DNA of 57,761 nt, taken from positions 1 to 57,761 of the forward strand of contig JAPPLJ010000032.1 of NCBI GenBank assembly GCA_028819475.1. The letters run 5' to 3'. The notes beneath the pieces are model-generated. The model was given only the letters and a program-made list of their open reading frames with translations, ran no database searches and had not been told where the DNA came from. Each line of letters opens with the position of its first letter. Within the stretch, counting starts at the first letter, position 1. Made by a program: the position numbers and the translations under genes. Origin of the DNA: Rhodospirillaceae bacterium. Lineage in GTDB: Bacteria; Pseudomonadota; Alphaproteobacteria; Bin65. Shown here in pieces: positions 8,033 to 16,116 of the stretch.

Positions 8033-8827
8033 TCAGGTCAGGAACTTGGTGAAGCCGCCGTCGACGTTCCAGCAGGCGCCGGTCACGAAGCTCGCCCGCT
8101 CCGACGCGAGAAAGGCCACGACGCCGGAGACCTCGTCCGGCCGGCCGTAGCGCCCGGTCAGAAGGAGTTGTCCTGCGAGGTTGGTGAACACCTCGTCGAC
8201 GGTCTCCCCCGCCTCGCCGACGAAGGCCTCCTCCGCGATGCGTTCCCACAACGGGGTGTGGATGAGCGCCGGGTTGACCGCATTGACCCGGATGCCGTCG
8301 CCCGCGAGGTCCTGGGCCAGGGTCTTGGTCATAGCGAGCATCGCCGCCTTGGCCGAGTTGTAGTCCGCCATGCCGCCGAGGCCGCTGTGTCCGCTCACCG
8401 AGGCGACGTTGACGACCGAGCCGCCGCCCTGCTCGCGGATCAGCGGCACCGCGGCGCGGGTCGCGCGCACCGCACTCCAGAGGTTGATGTCGTAGGTCTG
8501 CTCCCAGACCTCGTCCGGGTCCTCGATGGTCCGGCCGACCGCGGCGTCTCCGGCATTGTTCACGAGAATGTCCAGGCGCCCGAAATGCGCTGCGGTTTCG
8601 TTGACGAAGCGTTCGACATCCTCTCGCCTGCTCATGTCGGCAGCGCACGAGAACACCTCCCCGCCGGCCGCTTCGATCGCCGCCGCGGCCTCGTCGAGCG
8701 GTCCCTGACGGCGCGCGCAGATCGAAACCTTGGCGCCCTCCTGCGCCAGTTCCATGGCGATCGCCTGGCCGAGGCCGAGGCTCGAGGCCGTCACGGCGGC
8801 CACCTTGCCGTTCAATCCGAGATCCAT
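8033..8827 (-). CDS. SDR family oxidoreductase
   Basis: A 264-aa classical short-chain dehydrogenase. The cofactor motif is TASSLGLG near residue 14, NNAG is present near residue 91, the catalytic Ser lies in VASVSG and the Tyr-Lys pair in YNSAKAAM. All catalytic residues are intact. It lies 70 bp downstream of the acetamidase on the same strand, so the two may be co-transcribed. Substrate unknown; SDRs of this type reduce or oxidise small alcohols or ketones. Confidence 0.85.
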   Translation of the reverse strand: MDLGLNGKVAAVTASSLGLGQAIAMELAQEGAKVSICARRQGPLDEAAAAIEAAGGEVFSCAADMSRREDVERFVNETAAHFGRLDILVNNAGDAAVGRTIEDPDEVWEQTYDINLWSAVRATRAAVPLIREQGGGSVVNVASVSGHSGLGGMADYNSAKAAMLAMTKTLAQDLAGDGIRVNAVNPALIHTPLWERIAEEAFVGEAGETVDEVFTNLAGQLLLTGRYGRPDEVSGVVAFLASERASFVTGACWNVDGGFTKFLT

Positions 8828-8897
8828 TGTCCGTTCCTTCGCTTGGTGTTGTCTGTGGGTCTTGTGCCGGCGGAAGCGCCGGAAACGCGCGCCGCCG

Positions 8898-9890
8898 CTA
8901 GAAGGCGGGGCTCAGCCGGTGCTTGGGATACTCCGCCCCGACGACGTGCTGAATGGTGATCGCCCGCACCATCTGGTAGGTGCGGATGCGGAAGGCCGGA
9001 TCGCAGGACATGCGGATGTAGGTGTCCTGCGGCTTGACGCCGTAATCCTCGCTCAGCCAGTCGATCATGTTGGCGCAGGCGTCGTAGACCGCGTGCTCCA
9101 TCGGCAGGTTGATGCCGACTGCGACGATGCTCTCCGGCTTGACGATCCGAACAGTCGGCTGGCGCTTGTTCTTGATGACGGTGCAGTTGAGCTGCACGGT
9201 GGCGCGCGTTTCGTCCGCGATGCCGGTGAACTCCGTATCGCCCTGTCCGCCGTGGATGTCGCCGATGTAGAGCAATCCGCCCTCGTGGTAGGAATTGAGC
9301 AGGATCGTGTGGCCGGGCGCCACGTCCCGGCAGTCGATATTGCCGCCGAACGGGCCCTGGCCCAGCAGCGAGGTGAAGACCTCGCGTTCCGGAGCGGTCG
9401 CCAGAGTCCCGCAGAAGGGCTCCAGATCCCAGGTCAGCTTGTCGGAATACTTGCCCTTGCCATCCCGGGTCTTGCCGCTCGGGCCGGGCAGATGTTCGAT
9501 GACCTGCACCCGCGGCTCCGCGCACTGGCCGCCCCAGCGCGTCGACTCGCCATAGGGGCCGATGCCCGGGAGAATGCCCGAGAAGCCGTAGCGCCACGGG
9601 TCGATGGTCTCGAGGTTGACGGCGAGGACGTCGCCAGCTTCGCAGCCTTCGACGTAGATCGGGCCGACGACGGGATTGTATTTTGGAGGCCAGGCCGCGT
9701 TCAGCGCTTCGACATGGGCATCGCCCACGAACTGGTGCACCTTCGGATTGTCGCTGTCGTCCTCGATCAGGCCCGACAGCGCATCGTCGGTCTCGATCTG
9801 GAACGACTCCTCCTGCTTGACGCGAAGCACGGGCTCGTCTCGCGCATCGAACGCGTATTTCGTCACTTCGCCACGCTTGATGATCTGCAT
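8898..9890 (-). CDS. Acetamidase/formamidase family protein
   Basis: A 330-aa member of the acetamidase/formamidase (FmdA_AmdA) family that hydrolyses short amides to acid and ammonia. Features are GPIYVEGCEAGDVLAV, the metal/active-site region HTILLNSYHEGGLLYIGD with HGGQGDTEF, and a C-terminal segment with CDPAFRIRTYQ. ATG at 9890 has a GGGAGG site 8 bases upstream; the frame is open further but without coding support. Together with creatinase nearby it suggests use of nitrogen from amidino/amide compounds (inference). Confidence 0.85.
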   Translation of the reverse strand: MQIIKRGEVTKYAFDARDEPVLRVKQEESFQIETDDALSGLIEDDSDNPKVHQFVGDAHVEALNAAWPPKYNPVVGPIYVEGCEAGDVLAVNLETIDPWRYGFSGILPGIGPYGESTRWGGQCAEPRVQVIEHLPGPSGKTRDGKGKYSDKLTWDLEPFCGTLATAPEREVFTSLLGQGPFGGNIDCRDVAPGHTILLNSYHEGGLLYIGDIHGGQGDTEFTGIADETRATVQLNCTVIKNKRQPTVRIVKPESIVAVGINLPMEHAVYDACANMIDWLSEDYGVKPQDTYIRMSCDPAFRIRTYQMVRAITIQHVVGAEYPKHRLSPAF

Positions 9891-10205
9891 CGATCGGCCT
9901 CCCTGGGTTCGATGGATGGCCGGGGTGTCGCCCGGCCGGCACGTCGCGTGCCCTGTCCCCGCAAGACATTGCAATGAAACATTACGATACCGGGCGCATC
10001 GGAGAAACCTTGCCCTGTGAACGTTGCCCTGTGAACGTTGCGATGTGTGGCTCAACTCGCCGGCCGGCGGTATCGTCCGGGGACGGCCGGAACCGCCTGC
10101 GGATACGGACGGTGTCGCGGTAAGCTGGCCCCGAGGCGCGACGGAGGTGGCGCGCGTGCGGAAAACGGGATACGGCGTGGAACGGAAAAAACCGGAGCAA
10201 GCGCA
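9891..10205. other. Divergent intergenic region
   Basis: This 315-bp gap lies between the acetamidase (minus) and alcohol dehydrogenase (plus) genes and must hold both promoters. The only clear structure is the 14-bp direct repeat at 10010-10037; no convincing promoter hexamers were found. Confidence 0.5.
10010..10037 (+). repeat. 14-bp tandem direct repeat in divergent promoter region
   Basis: TTGCCCTGTGAACG occurs twice head-to-tail, followed by a partial third unit (TTGCGATGTG). Spaced repeats of this size in a divergent promoter could be regulator binding sites or a replication slippage product. Confidence 0.7.
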
Positions 10206-11300
10206 ATGAAGGCGGCGGTGTGCCGGGCATTCGATGCGCCCCTGGAGATCGCGGACATCGATCTCCGCCCGCCGGGGCCGGGCGAGGTCGAGGTCGCAAT
10301 CGCCGCGTGCGCCGTCTGCCATTCGGATCTCCACGCGATGGACGGCGCCTGGGGCGGCTACCTGCCGGCAGTTTACGGGCACGAAGCGGCGGGCCATGTG
10401 ACGGCCATCGGAGAGGGCGTTACCGACATCGCAAAGGGCGGCCCGGTGCTTGTCACACCCATCCGCGCCTGCGGGACCTGCCCGTCCTGCGCCGGCGGGC
10501 ATCCGGCGACCTGCGAAACGCCGTATGACCGGGTCGGCGACAGCCCGCTCAGGGACCGGGACGGCACGCCGGTCGAGCAGGGAATTTCGGCGGCGGCCTT
10601 CGCCGAGCGCGTCGTCGTCGACCGGAGCCAGGTCCAGAAGATACCGGCCGATATCGGCATGGATGCGGCCTGCCTGCTCTCCTGCGGGGTCATCACCGGC
10701 TTCGGCGCCGTTACCAACACCGCCGACGTGAAACCGGGCAGCGATGTCGTGGTGGCCGGCGCCGGCGGCGTGGGTCTGAACAGCATCCAGGGCGCCGCCA
10801 TCGCCGGCGCGGCGCGGGTGATCGCCGTCGACCCGGTGCCGGAAAAGCTCGACGCCGCCCGCGAATTCGGCGCGACGGATGTCGTGCTGGCGACGGATGA
10901 CGATGTCGAACATCAGATCGGAAAGCTGACCGGAGGCCGCGGCGCGGATACCGTCCTGGTCACGGTCGGCGCTGCCGACGCCTACCGGCAAGCGCCGCGC
11001 TTCCTTGCGCCCCGGGGCCAATTGATCGCGGTCGGCATGCCACCGTCGGACGCGTGGGCGGAATGGTCTCCCGCCGATTTCTCCTACTACGGCCAGGGCA
11101 TCAGCGGCTCGTGCCTGGGCGATACGGTGCTCTCGCGGGACATTCCCGCCCTCGTCGAACTCTACCGGCAGGGGCGCCTCAAACTCGACGAACTGGTAAC
11201 CGGCAGGTACCCGTGCGCGCGGATCAACGACGCCATCGGCGACACGCGGTCCGGCCGGTCCCGGCGCAATGTCATCCTGTTCGACGGATACGGCCGATGA
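10206..11300 (+). CDS. Zinc-dependent alcohol dehydrogenase
   Basis: A 364-aa medium-chain dehydrogenase. Catalytic zinc ligands are Cys in AVCHSDLH and the GHE motif; the structural zinc loop has four Cys in CGTCPSCAGGHPATC; the third catalytic-zinc Cys lies in LSCGVITG as in class III (formaldehyde/aryl alcohol) enzymes. The NAD-binding motif is GAGGVGLNSIQGA. The stop codon overlaps the ATG of the enolase-superfamily gene by 4 bp, so the two enzymes very likely act in one pathway. The start is supported by a GGAGC site. Confidence 0.88.
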   Translation: MKAAVCRAFDAPLEIADIDLRPPGPGEVEVAIAACAVCHSDLHAMDGAWGGYLPAVYGHEAAGHVTAIGEGVTDIAKGGPVLVTPIRACGTCPSCAGGHPATCETPYDRVGDSPLRDRDGTPVEQGISAAAFAERVVVDRSQVQKIPADIGMDAACLLSCGVITGFGAVTNTADVKPGSDVVVAGAGGVGLNSIQGAAIAGAARVIAVDPVPEKLDAAREFGATDVVLATDDDVEHQIGKLTGGRGADTVLVTVGAADAYRQAPRFLAPRGQLIAVGMPPSDAWAEWSPADFSYYGQGISGSCLGDTVLSRDIPALVELYRQGRLKLDELVTGRYPCARINDAIGDTRSGRSRRNVILFDGYGR

Positions 11301-12535
11301 AGCTGGCGGATCTTGAGGTCTTCGTCGTCGGCAACCCGCCGCCCGGCTGGGGCGGCCGCTATTTCTTCTTCGTGAAAGTCTCCACGGCCTGCGGCGTGGC
11401 GGGATACGGCGAGGTCTACGCCGCCGCTGTCGGGCCGGCGGCCATGAAGGCCGTGGTCCGGGACATCTTCGAACGGCACATGGCGGGCGAAAACCCCGAG
11501 AACATCGAGATGATGTTCCGCCGGGCCTATTCCTCCGGCTTCACCCAGCGTCCCGACCCGACGGTCATGGGCGCCTTCTCGGGGCTCGAAATGGCCTGCT
11601 GGGACATCATGGGCAAGGCGCACGGCCGGCCGGTCCATGCCTTCCTGGGTGGCATGATGAACGAGCGGCTCCGCTCCTACACCTATCTCTATCCGTTGCC
11701 GGGCCATGACCTGAGGGCATTCTGGACCAGCCCGGAGATGGCGGCGGAATGCGCGGTGGAAATGGTGCGGCTCGGCTTCACCGCCGTGAAGTTCGACCCG
11801 GCCGGCCCCTATACCGTGCGGGGTGGTCACCAGCCGGCGATGGGCGACATCGAGCTTTCGGCCGAATTCTGCCGTGCCGTGCGCGACGCGGTGGGGAGCC
11901 GGGCCGATATCCTGTTCGGCACCCACGGCCAGTTCACCACATCCGGCGCGATCCGCCTCGGCCGGCGCCTCGAGGAATTCGATCCGCTCTGGTTCGAGGA
12001 GCCGGTGCCGCCCGACAATCCCGACGAATTCGCCAAAGTCGCGGCGGCCCTGCGCATTCCGGTGGCGACCGGCGAACGGCTCTCGACCAAGGCCGAATTC
12101 GCGGCGGTGCTCAAGACCGGCGGCGCAAGCATCGTCCAGCCGGCGCTCGGCCGCTCGGGCGGGCTGCTCGAAACCAAGAAGATCGCGGCGATCGCCGAGG
12201 TCTTCAACGCCCAGGTCGCGCCGCATCTCTACGCCGGACCGGTCGAGTGGGCGGCGAACATCCAGCTGGCGGCCTGCATCCCCAATCTCCTGATGGTCGA
12301 GACCATCCAGACCGGCGGCGACTTTCACCGCCGGCTGATCGGCGACGCGATCGAGTGGGAAGACGGCTACATCCGGACGCCGACAGCGCCGGGGCTCGGC
12401 ATCGACTTCGACGAGGATCTTGCGCGGGCCCATCCCTACAAAGGAACCCAATTGCACCTTGAGATGCAGGAAGCGCCCTGCGACTACACCGGCGCCAATG
12501 CGTTCGCAGGCGGTGCGCCGCCTGTGAAGGAATGA
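11297..12535 (+). CDS. Mandelate racemase/muconate lactonizing family enzyme
   Basis: A 412-aa enolase-superfamily protein, likely an acid-sugar dehydratase or racemase. The N-terminal capping domain is followed by a barrel with KFDP (near residue 164), the metal-ligand region FGTHGQF, WFEEPVPPDN and GERL, and the C-terminal His in APHLYAGP. The pattern is closest to the galactonate/gluconate dehydratase and mandelate racemase groups; substrate cannot be assigned. Translationally coupled to the alcohol dehydrogenase. Confidence 0.85.
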   Translation: MKLADLEVFVVGNPPPGWGGRYFFFVKVSTACGVAGYGEVYAAAVGPAAMKAVVRDIFERHMAGENPENIEMMFRRAYSSGFTQRPDPTVMGAFSGLEMACWDIMGKAHGRPVHAFLGGMMNERLRSYTYLYPLPGHDLRAFWTSPEMAAECAVEMVRLGFTAVKFDPAGPYTVRGGHQPAMGDIELSAEFCRAVRDAVGSRADILFGTHGQFTTSGAIRLGRRLEEFDPLWFEEPVPPDNPDEFAKVAAALRIPVATGERLSTKAEFAAVLKTGGASIVQPALGRSGGLLETKKIAAIAEVFNAQVAPHLYAGPVEWAANIQLAACIPNLLMVETIQTGGDFHRRLIGDAIEWEDGYIRTPTAPGLGIDFDEDLARAHPYKGTQLHLEMQEAPCDYTGANAFAGGAPPVKE

Positions 12536-12606
12536 TTCGCGACGCCTGTCTCTTTCAGGCCGGCTTTCAGAGTGCGTTGCGCTGCCGGGGCGGCCGGAAA
12601 ATGCCC

Positions 12607-12635
12607 GTGTTAAGGCAACCGGGGGATGCTATAGT
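12607..12635 (+). promoter_or_regulatory. Possible promoter of the RND/SMT genes
   Basis: TATAGT at 12630-12635 with a weak -35 (GTGTTA) 17 bp upstream, 30 bp before the exporter start. It is the best hexamer in this gap. Confidence 0.4.
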
Positions 12636-12665
12636 CGATTCCTGCACATCTGTCGGCATACCGAT

Positions 12666-14993
12666 ATGAATTTGGATTCATGCATCGCGCTCATTATGGG
12701 GCGCCGCTGGCTGACCGTTCTTCTTTCATTGCTTCTCATGCTGGTTCTCGCCACCGGCGCAATGTTCATAGTCAATGTCGACGTCGACGTTCGAAATCAT
12801 TTCAGCAAAAACGACCCGCACATTGTTGCGCTCGAACAGCTTGAAGACACCTACGCGCTTTCGGACGCCGCGTTCGTTACCGTAGCGCCGCGCAACGGCA
12901 CAGTTTTCACACGCGAAGCGCTTGTCGCCATAGAAGATCTGACCGAACAGCTCTGGCATACGCCCTACGTTACCCGTATCGATTCCATCGCAAACTATTC
13001 GCACAGCGAGGGCCGTGAGGACGAACTTATCGTCGAGCGGCTGATCGACGGCGCCGGTTCTCTCAGCGCCGGCGACATAAGACGTATCGAAAAAATCGCG
13101 CTCGAAACCGAGGAAGTTGCCGGGCGCCTGGTTTCCCGGGACGGTCAGGTCGCCGGGTTGGTCGTCAGCATTGCGCTTCCCGAGAAACGACAGCAGGCGC
13201 GCGTGGAAATCGTCGATTTCCTCAACGAAACGCTCGCCGCGGTCCGGGCGAAACATGCGGACATCGATTACCACTTGACCGGTGAAATCGTCCTCAATCG
13301 CGCCATGCGCGACGCGATCAACGACGACATGGGCATCCTGGCGCCGCTTGCGCTGGTGACGATGCTGCTCGTCGCCATAGTCCTGCTCCGCTCGATCTGG
13401 GGAACCGTGGCGATCGTCGTGATGCTGATCGTCGTCTTCCTGTCCGCGCTGGGCTTCATCGGCTGGGCCGGGATGAAGTTCTACGGAGAGAGCGGCGCGG
13501 CGCTGTTCGTCCTGATGGCGGTCACCGTCGCGCACTCCGTCCATATGATCGAGGCCGTGGCGGCGGGATTGCGCCAGGGCATGGATCGCAAACAGGCTGC
13601 GACTCACGCCCTGCAAGTCAACATATGGCCCGTTTTCCTGACGTCGCTGACGACCGCGATCGGTTTCCTCAGCCTGAATTTTGCGGAAATGCCGCCGTTT
13701 CGGGTCATGGGGAACATGGTGGCGTTCGGCGCCATGTGCGCCTTCGTCTATTCGGTCACGCTGCTGCCGGTATTTCTGTCGGTCGTGCCCCTGCGCGCCC
13801 GGCCCGTGCGCGCCGGACACTCGAATGTCTTCGATCGTCTCGGGCGGTTTGTCGTTTCCCACCGCACGACACTTCTATGGTCTTTCGGCATCGTGACCGT
13901 TGTGCTCATCGCCGGAATTTCGCGGATCGAGCTCAAGGAAAACTGGCTCGAACTGCTCGACGAAAGCTACGAGTTCCGGCGCTCCACGGATTTCGTGAGC
14001 GAGAAATTCGCCGGCGTGGAAACCTACGAATACTCGCTCAATTCCGGGCGCGAGGGCGGCGTAACCGATATCGAATACCTGCGCCGCGTCGATGCGTTTG
14101 CGCAATGGTACCGGGCGCAGCCTGAAGTGGCCCACGTCTTCGCCATTTCCGACATCATGAAGCGGCTGAACAAGAACCTGCACGGCGACAAACAGGAATT
14201 TTACGCTATTCCGGACAACTCCGATCTCGCTGCGCAGTATTTGCTGCTTTACGAGTTTTCCTTGCCGGAAGGTCGCGACCTGAACAATCTCATCGACGTC
14301 GGACGCGCGGCGACGCGCATGACGGTCACGCTCAAGAGCCTGTCCACCAACGAGAAGATCGCGCTTGACGAACGCGCGCGGGACTGGCTGAGGACCAATG
14401 CCCCCGGCATGGAATCCGGCGCCACCGGCGTCGCCGTCGTCGGCGCCAATTCGATCCAGCGGAACATCGAAGGCATGTTGCGCGGCACCATCGTGGCGAT
14501 GGCGATCGTCTCCCTGCTCCTGCTGTTCGTCTTCAGGAGCGTGCGGCTCGGCCTGATCAGCCTGATACCCAATTTCGTTCCGGCCGCCATGGCGATGGGC
14601 CTGTGGGGCTATGCGGTCGGAGCGGTCGGGAATGCGGCGGCGGTCGTCACCGCGATCGCCTTCGGCATCATCGTGGACGACACGATTCACTTCATGACCA
14701 AATATGTCGGCGCCAGGAAGCGCGGCCTGTTGCCGTCGGAGTCGGTACAATCCGCCTTTGGCTCGGTCGGCAAGGCGCTGGTGACGACGACCATCGTGTT
14801 CGGATTGGGTTTCCTTGTATTCGGCGCGTCGGGGATGACGACCAACCAGGCGCTCGGCATGCTCGTGGGAATGACGGTCGTCATCGCGCTGCTGGCGGAT
14901 TTCCTGTTCCTCCCGCCGCTGCTCATGGCCCTCGACGGGACCAGGGAGACGACCGCGCAGATCAGGGAACGGCTCAGGCGGCCGGCCGATTGA
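12666..14993 (+). CDS. RND superfamily lipid exporter (MMPL/HpnN type)
   Basis: A 775-aa inner-membrane transporter with two repeats of one plus five transmembrane segments: TM1 at about 15-38, a large periplasmic domain, a five-helix block at about 225-375, TM7 near 400, a second periplasmic domain and a last block near 610-755. The TM4-type motif GIIVDDTIHFMTKY carries the acidic pair used for proton relay. It lacks the drug-pump length (about 1,030 aa) and resembles the hopanoid/lipid exporter group. It is 47 bp upstream of the sterol methyltransferase on the same strand, which suggests transport of the methylated lipid. Codon use is slightly less GC-rich than in flanking genes. Confidence 0.85.
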   Translation: MNLDSCIALIMGRRWLTVLLSLLLMLVLATGAMFIVNVDVDVRNHFSKNDPHIVALEQLEDTYALSDAAFVTVAPRNGTVFTREALVAIEDLTEQLWHTPYVTRIDSIANYSHSEGREDELIVERLIDGAGSLSAGDIRRIEKIALETEEVAGRLVSRDGQVAGLVVSIALPEKRQQARVEIVDFLNETLAAVRAKHADIDYHLTGEIVLNRAMRDAINDDMGILAPLALVTMLLVAIVLLRSIWGTVAIVVMLIVVFLSALGFIGWAGMKFYGESGAALFVLMAVTVAHSVHMIEAVAAGLRQGMDRKQAATHALQVNIWPVFLTSLTTAIGFLSLNFAEMPPFRVMGNMVAFGAMCAFVYSVTLLPVFLSVVPLRARPVRAGHSNVFDRLGRFVVSHRTTLLWSFGIVTVVLIAGISRIELKENWLELLDESYEFRRSTDFVSEKFAGVETYEYSLNSGREGGVTDIEYLRRVDAFAQWYRAQPEVAHVFAISDIMKRLNKNLHGDKQEFYAIPDNSDLAAQYLLLYEFSLPEGRDLNNLIDVGRAATRMTVTLKSLSTNEKIALDERARDWLRTNAPGMESGATGVAVVGANSIQRNIEGMLRGTIVAMAIVSLLLLFVFRSVRLGLISLIPNFVPAAMAMGLWGYAVGAVGNAAAVVTAIAFGIIVDDTIHFMTKYVGARKRGLLPSESVQSAFGSVGKALVTTTIVFGLGFLVFGASGMTTNQALGMLVGMTVVIALLADFLFLPPLLMALDGTRETTAQIRERLRRPAD

Positions 14994-15040
14994 CGCCGGC
15001 GGCTTGACGACCTTCCTGGGTCTCTTCGGGAAAATCCGCC

Positions 15041-16078
15041 ATGCAACTCCGCAGATTGTCCAACGGGTTGAAGGCCGCGTACCACGGGTCGAACGTGGCT
15101 CGCCGGGTGCAGCGGTTCAATGGCTGGACCGGCAGGGCTTTCGCGGAGGATTCCGGCGCGGCCGGCTATGACCACGCCGAAACCGTCAAGGAATATTACG
15201 ACCTTTGCAGCGAGTTCATGACCTTCGGTTGGGGCGAATCCCTGCACTTCGCGCCGCTGTCGCCCCGGGAGAGCCTGGAGGACGCTAAGGTCCGGCATCA
15301 GCGGCTGATGATCGCCAAGCTGGAACTGCGGGAAGGCATGACGGTTGTCGATGTCGGCTGCGGGATAGGCGGTCCGATGCGCCGCGTCGCCCGTGAGGCG
15401 GGCGTCAGGGTCACCGGGATCAACAGCAACGAACTCCAGCTGGAAAAGGCGAAATCGCTTAACCGCCAGGCAGGGCTCGATCACAGGGTCGACTACGTCA
15501 CATGCAGCTTCATGGATATGAGCGCCATCGAGGACGGTGCCTTCGACCGGGGCTATGCGATCGAATCGACGTGCCATGCGCCGGACAAGGCGGGCGCGTT
15601 CGCCGAGATTTACCGTGTGCTGAAACCCGGTGCTCTCTTCTGGGGTCAGGAAATGTGCCTGACGGACAGGTTCGATCCCGACGACAGTCGGCACCGGGCC
15701 GTCAAGCGGGAACTGATGCACGGCATCGCGCTCAAGGAAATTGCGACGATAGGCGAAGTCGACCGGGCGCTCGAAATTGCCGGGTTCCAGGTCATCGAGG
15801 GAAGTGACCTGGCTGTCGGGGAGAACGGTCCGGTCACGCCGTGGTACCGACCCATGGAGACCCAGCGCGGAACGGTCGGTAATGCCCTCCGCAGGACTCC
15901 GCTGGGCCGCAAGGCGATCATCGGAGTCTCCAGGCTGGCCGAGATAGCGGGGGTCTTCCCGAAAGGCTCAGCACATGTCGTCCGGCTGCTGGATCGCACC
16001 GCCGACGCCTATATCGCCGGGGGCAAAGCCGGGATCTTCACGCCGCTATATTGTTTCCTGGCGCGCAAACCGCTTTAG
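15041..16078 (+). CDS. Sterol 24-C-methyltransferase-like enzyme (ERG6/SMT)
   Basis: A 345-aa SAM-dependent methyltransferase with the full sterol methyltransferase layout. The sterol-binding motif is YYDLCSEFMTFGWGESLHF (52-70), the SAM motif VVDVGCGIGGP (102-112), and the family signature YAIESTCHAP (172-181) is nearly as in yeast Erg6. The C-terminal Sterol_MT_C domain (about 230-345) keeps PWYRP, LGR, the PKGS segment and AGGKAGIFTP. It would transfer methyl to C-24 of a sterol side chain. Bacterial members are rare. Alternatives are another triterpenoid or tocopherol-type substrate, but the signature and C-terminal domain favour a sterol. It ends 38 bp before the convergent P450 fusion. 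Confidence 0.9.
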   Translation: MQLRRLSNGLKAAYHGSNVARRVQRFNGWTGRAFAEDSGAAGYDHAETVKEYYDLCSEFMTFGWGESLHFAPLSPRESLEDAKVRHQRLMIAKLELREGMTVVDVGCGIGGPMRRVAREAGVRVTGINSNELQLEKAKSLNRQAGLDHRVDYVTCSFMDMSAIEDGAFDRGYAIESTCHAPDKAGAFAEIYRVLKPGALFWGQEMCLTDRFDPDDSRHRAVKRELMHGIALKEIATIGEVDRALEIAGFQVIEGSDLAVGENGPVTPWYRPMETQRGTVGNALRRTPLGRKAIIGVSRLAEIAGVFPKGSAHVVRLLDRTADAYIAGGKAGIFTPLYCFLARKPL

Positions 16079-16116
16079 GCGCCGCTGTCCCCATGCTCCG
16101 TCGCTCCCCTGTCGCG

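Noticed and set aside
9891..11021. Upstream extension of the acetamidase frame to 707 aa
   Set aside because: It lies antisense to the alcohol dehydrogenase and shows no family similarity; a good ribosome site and the family start are at 9890.
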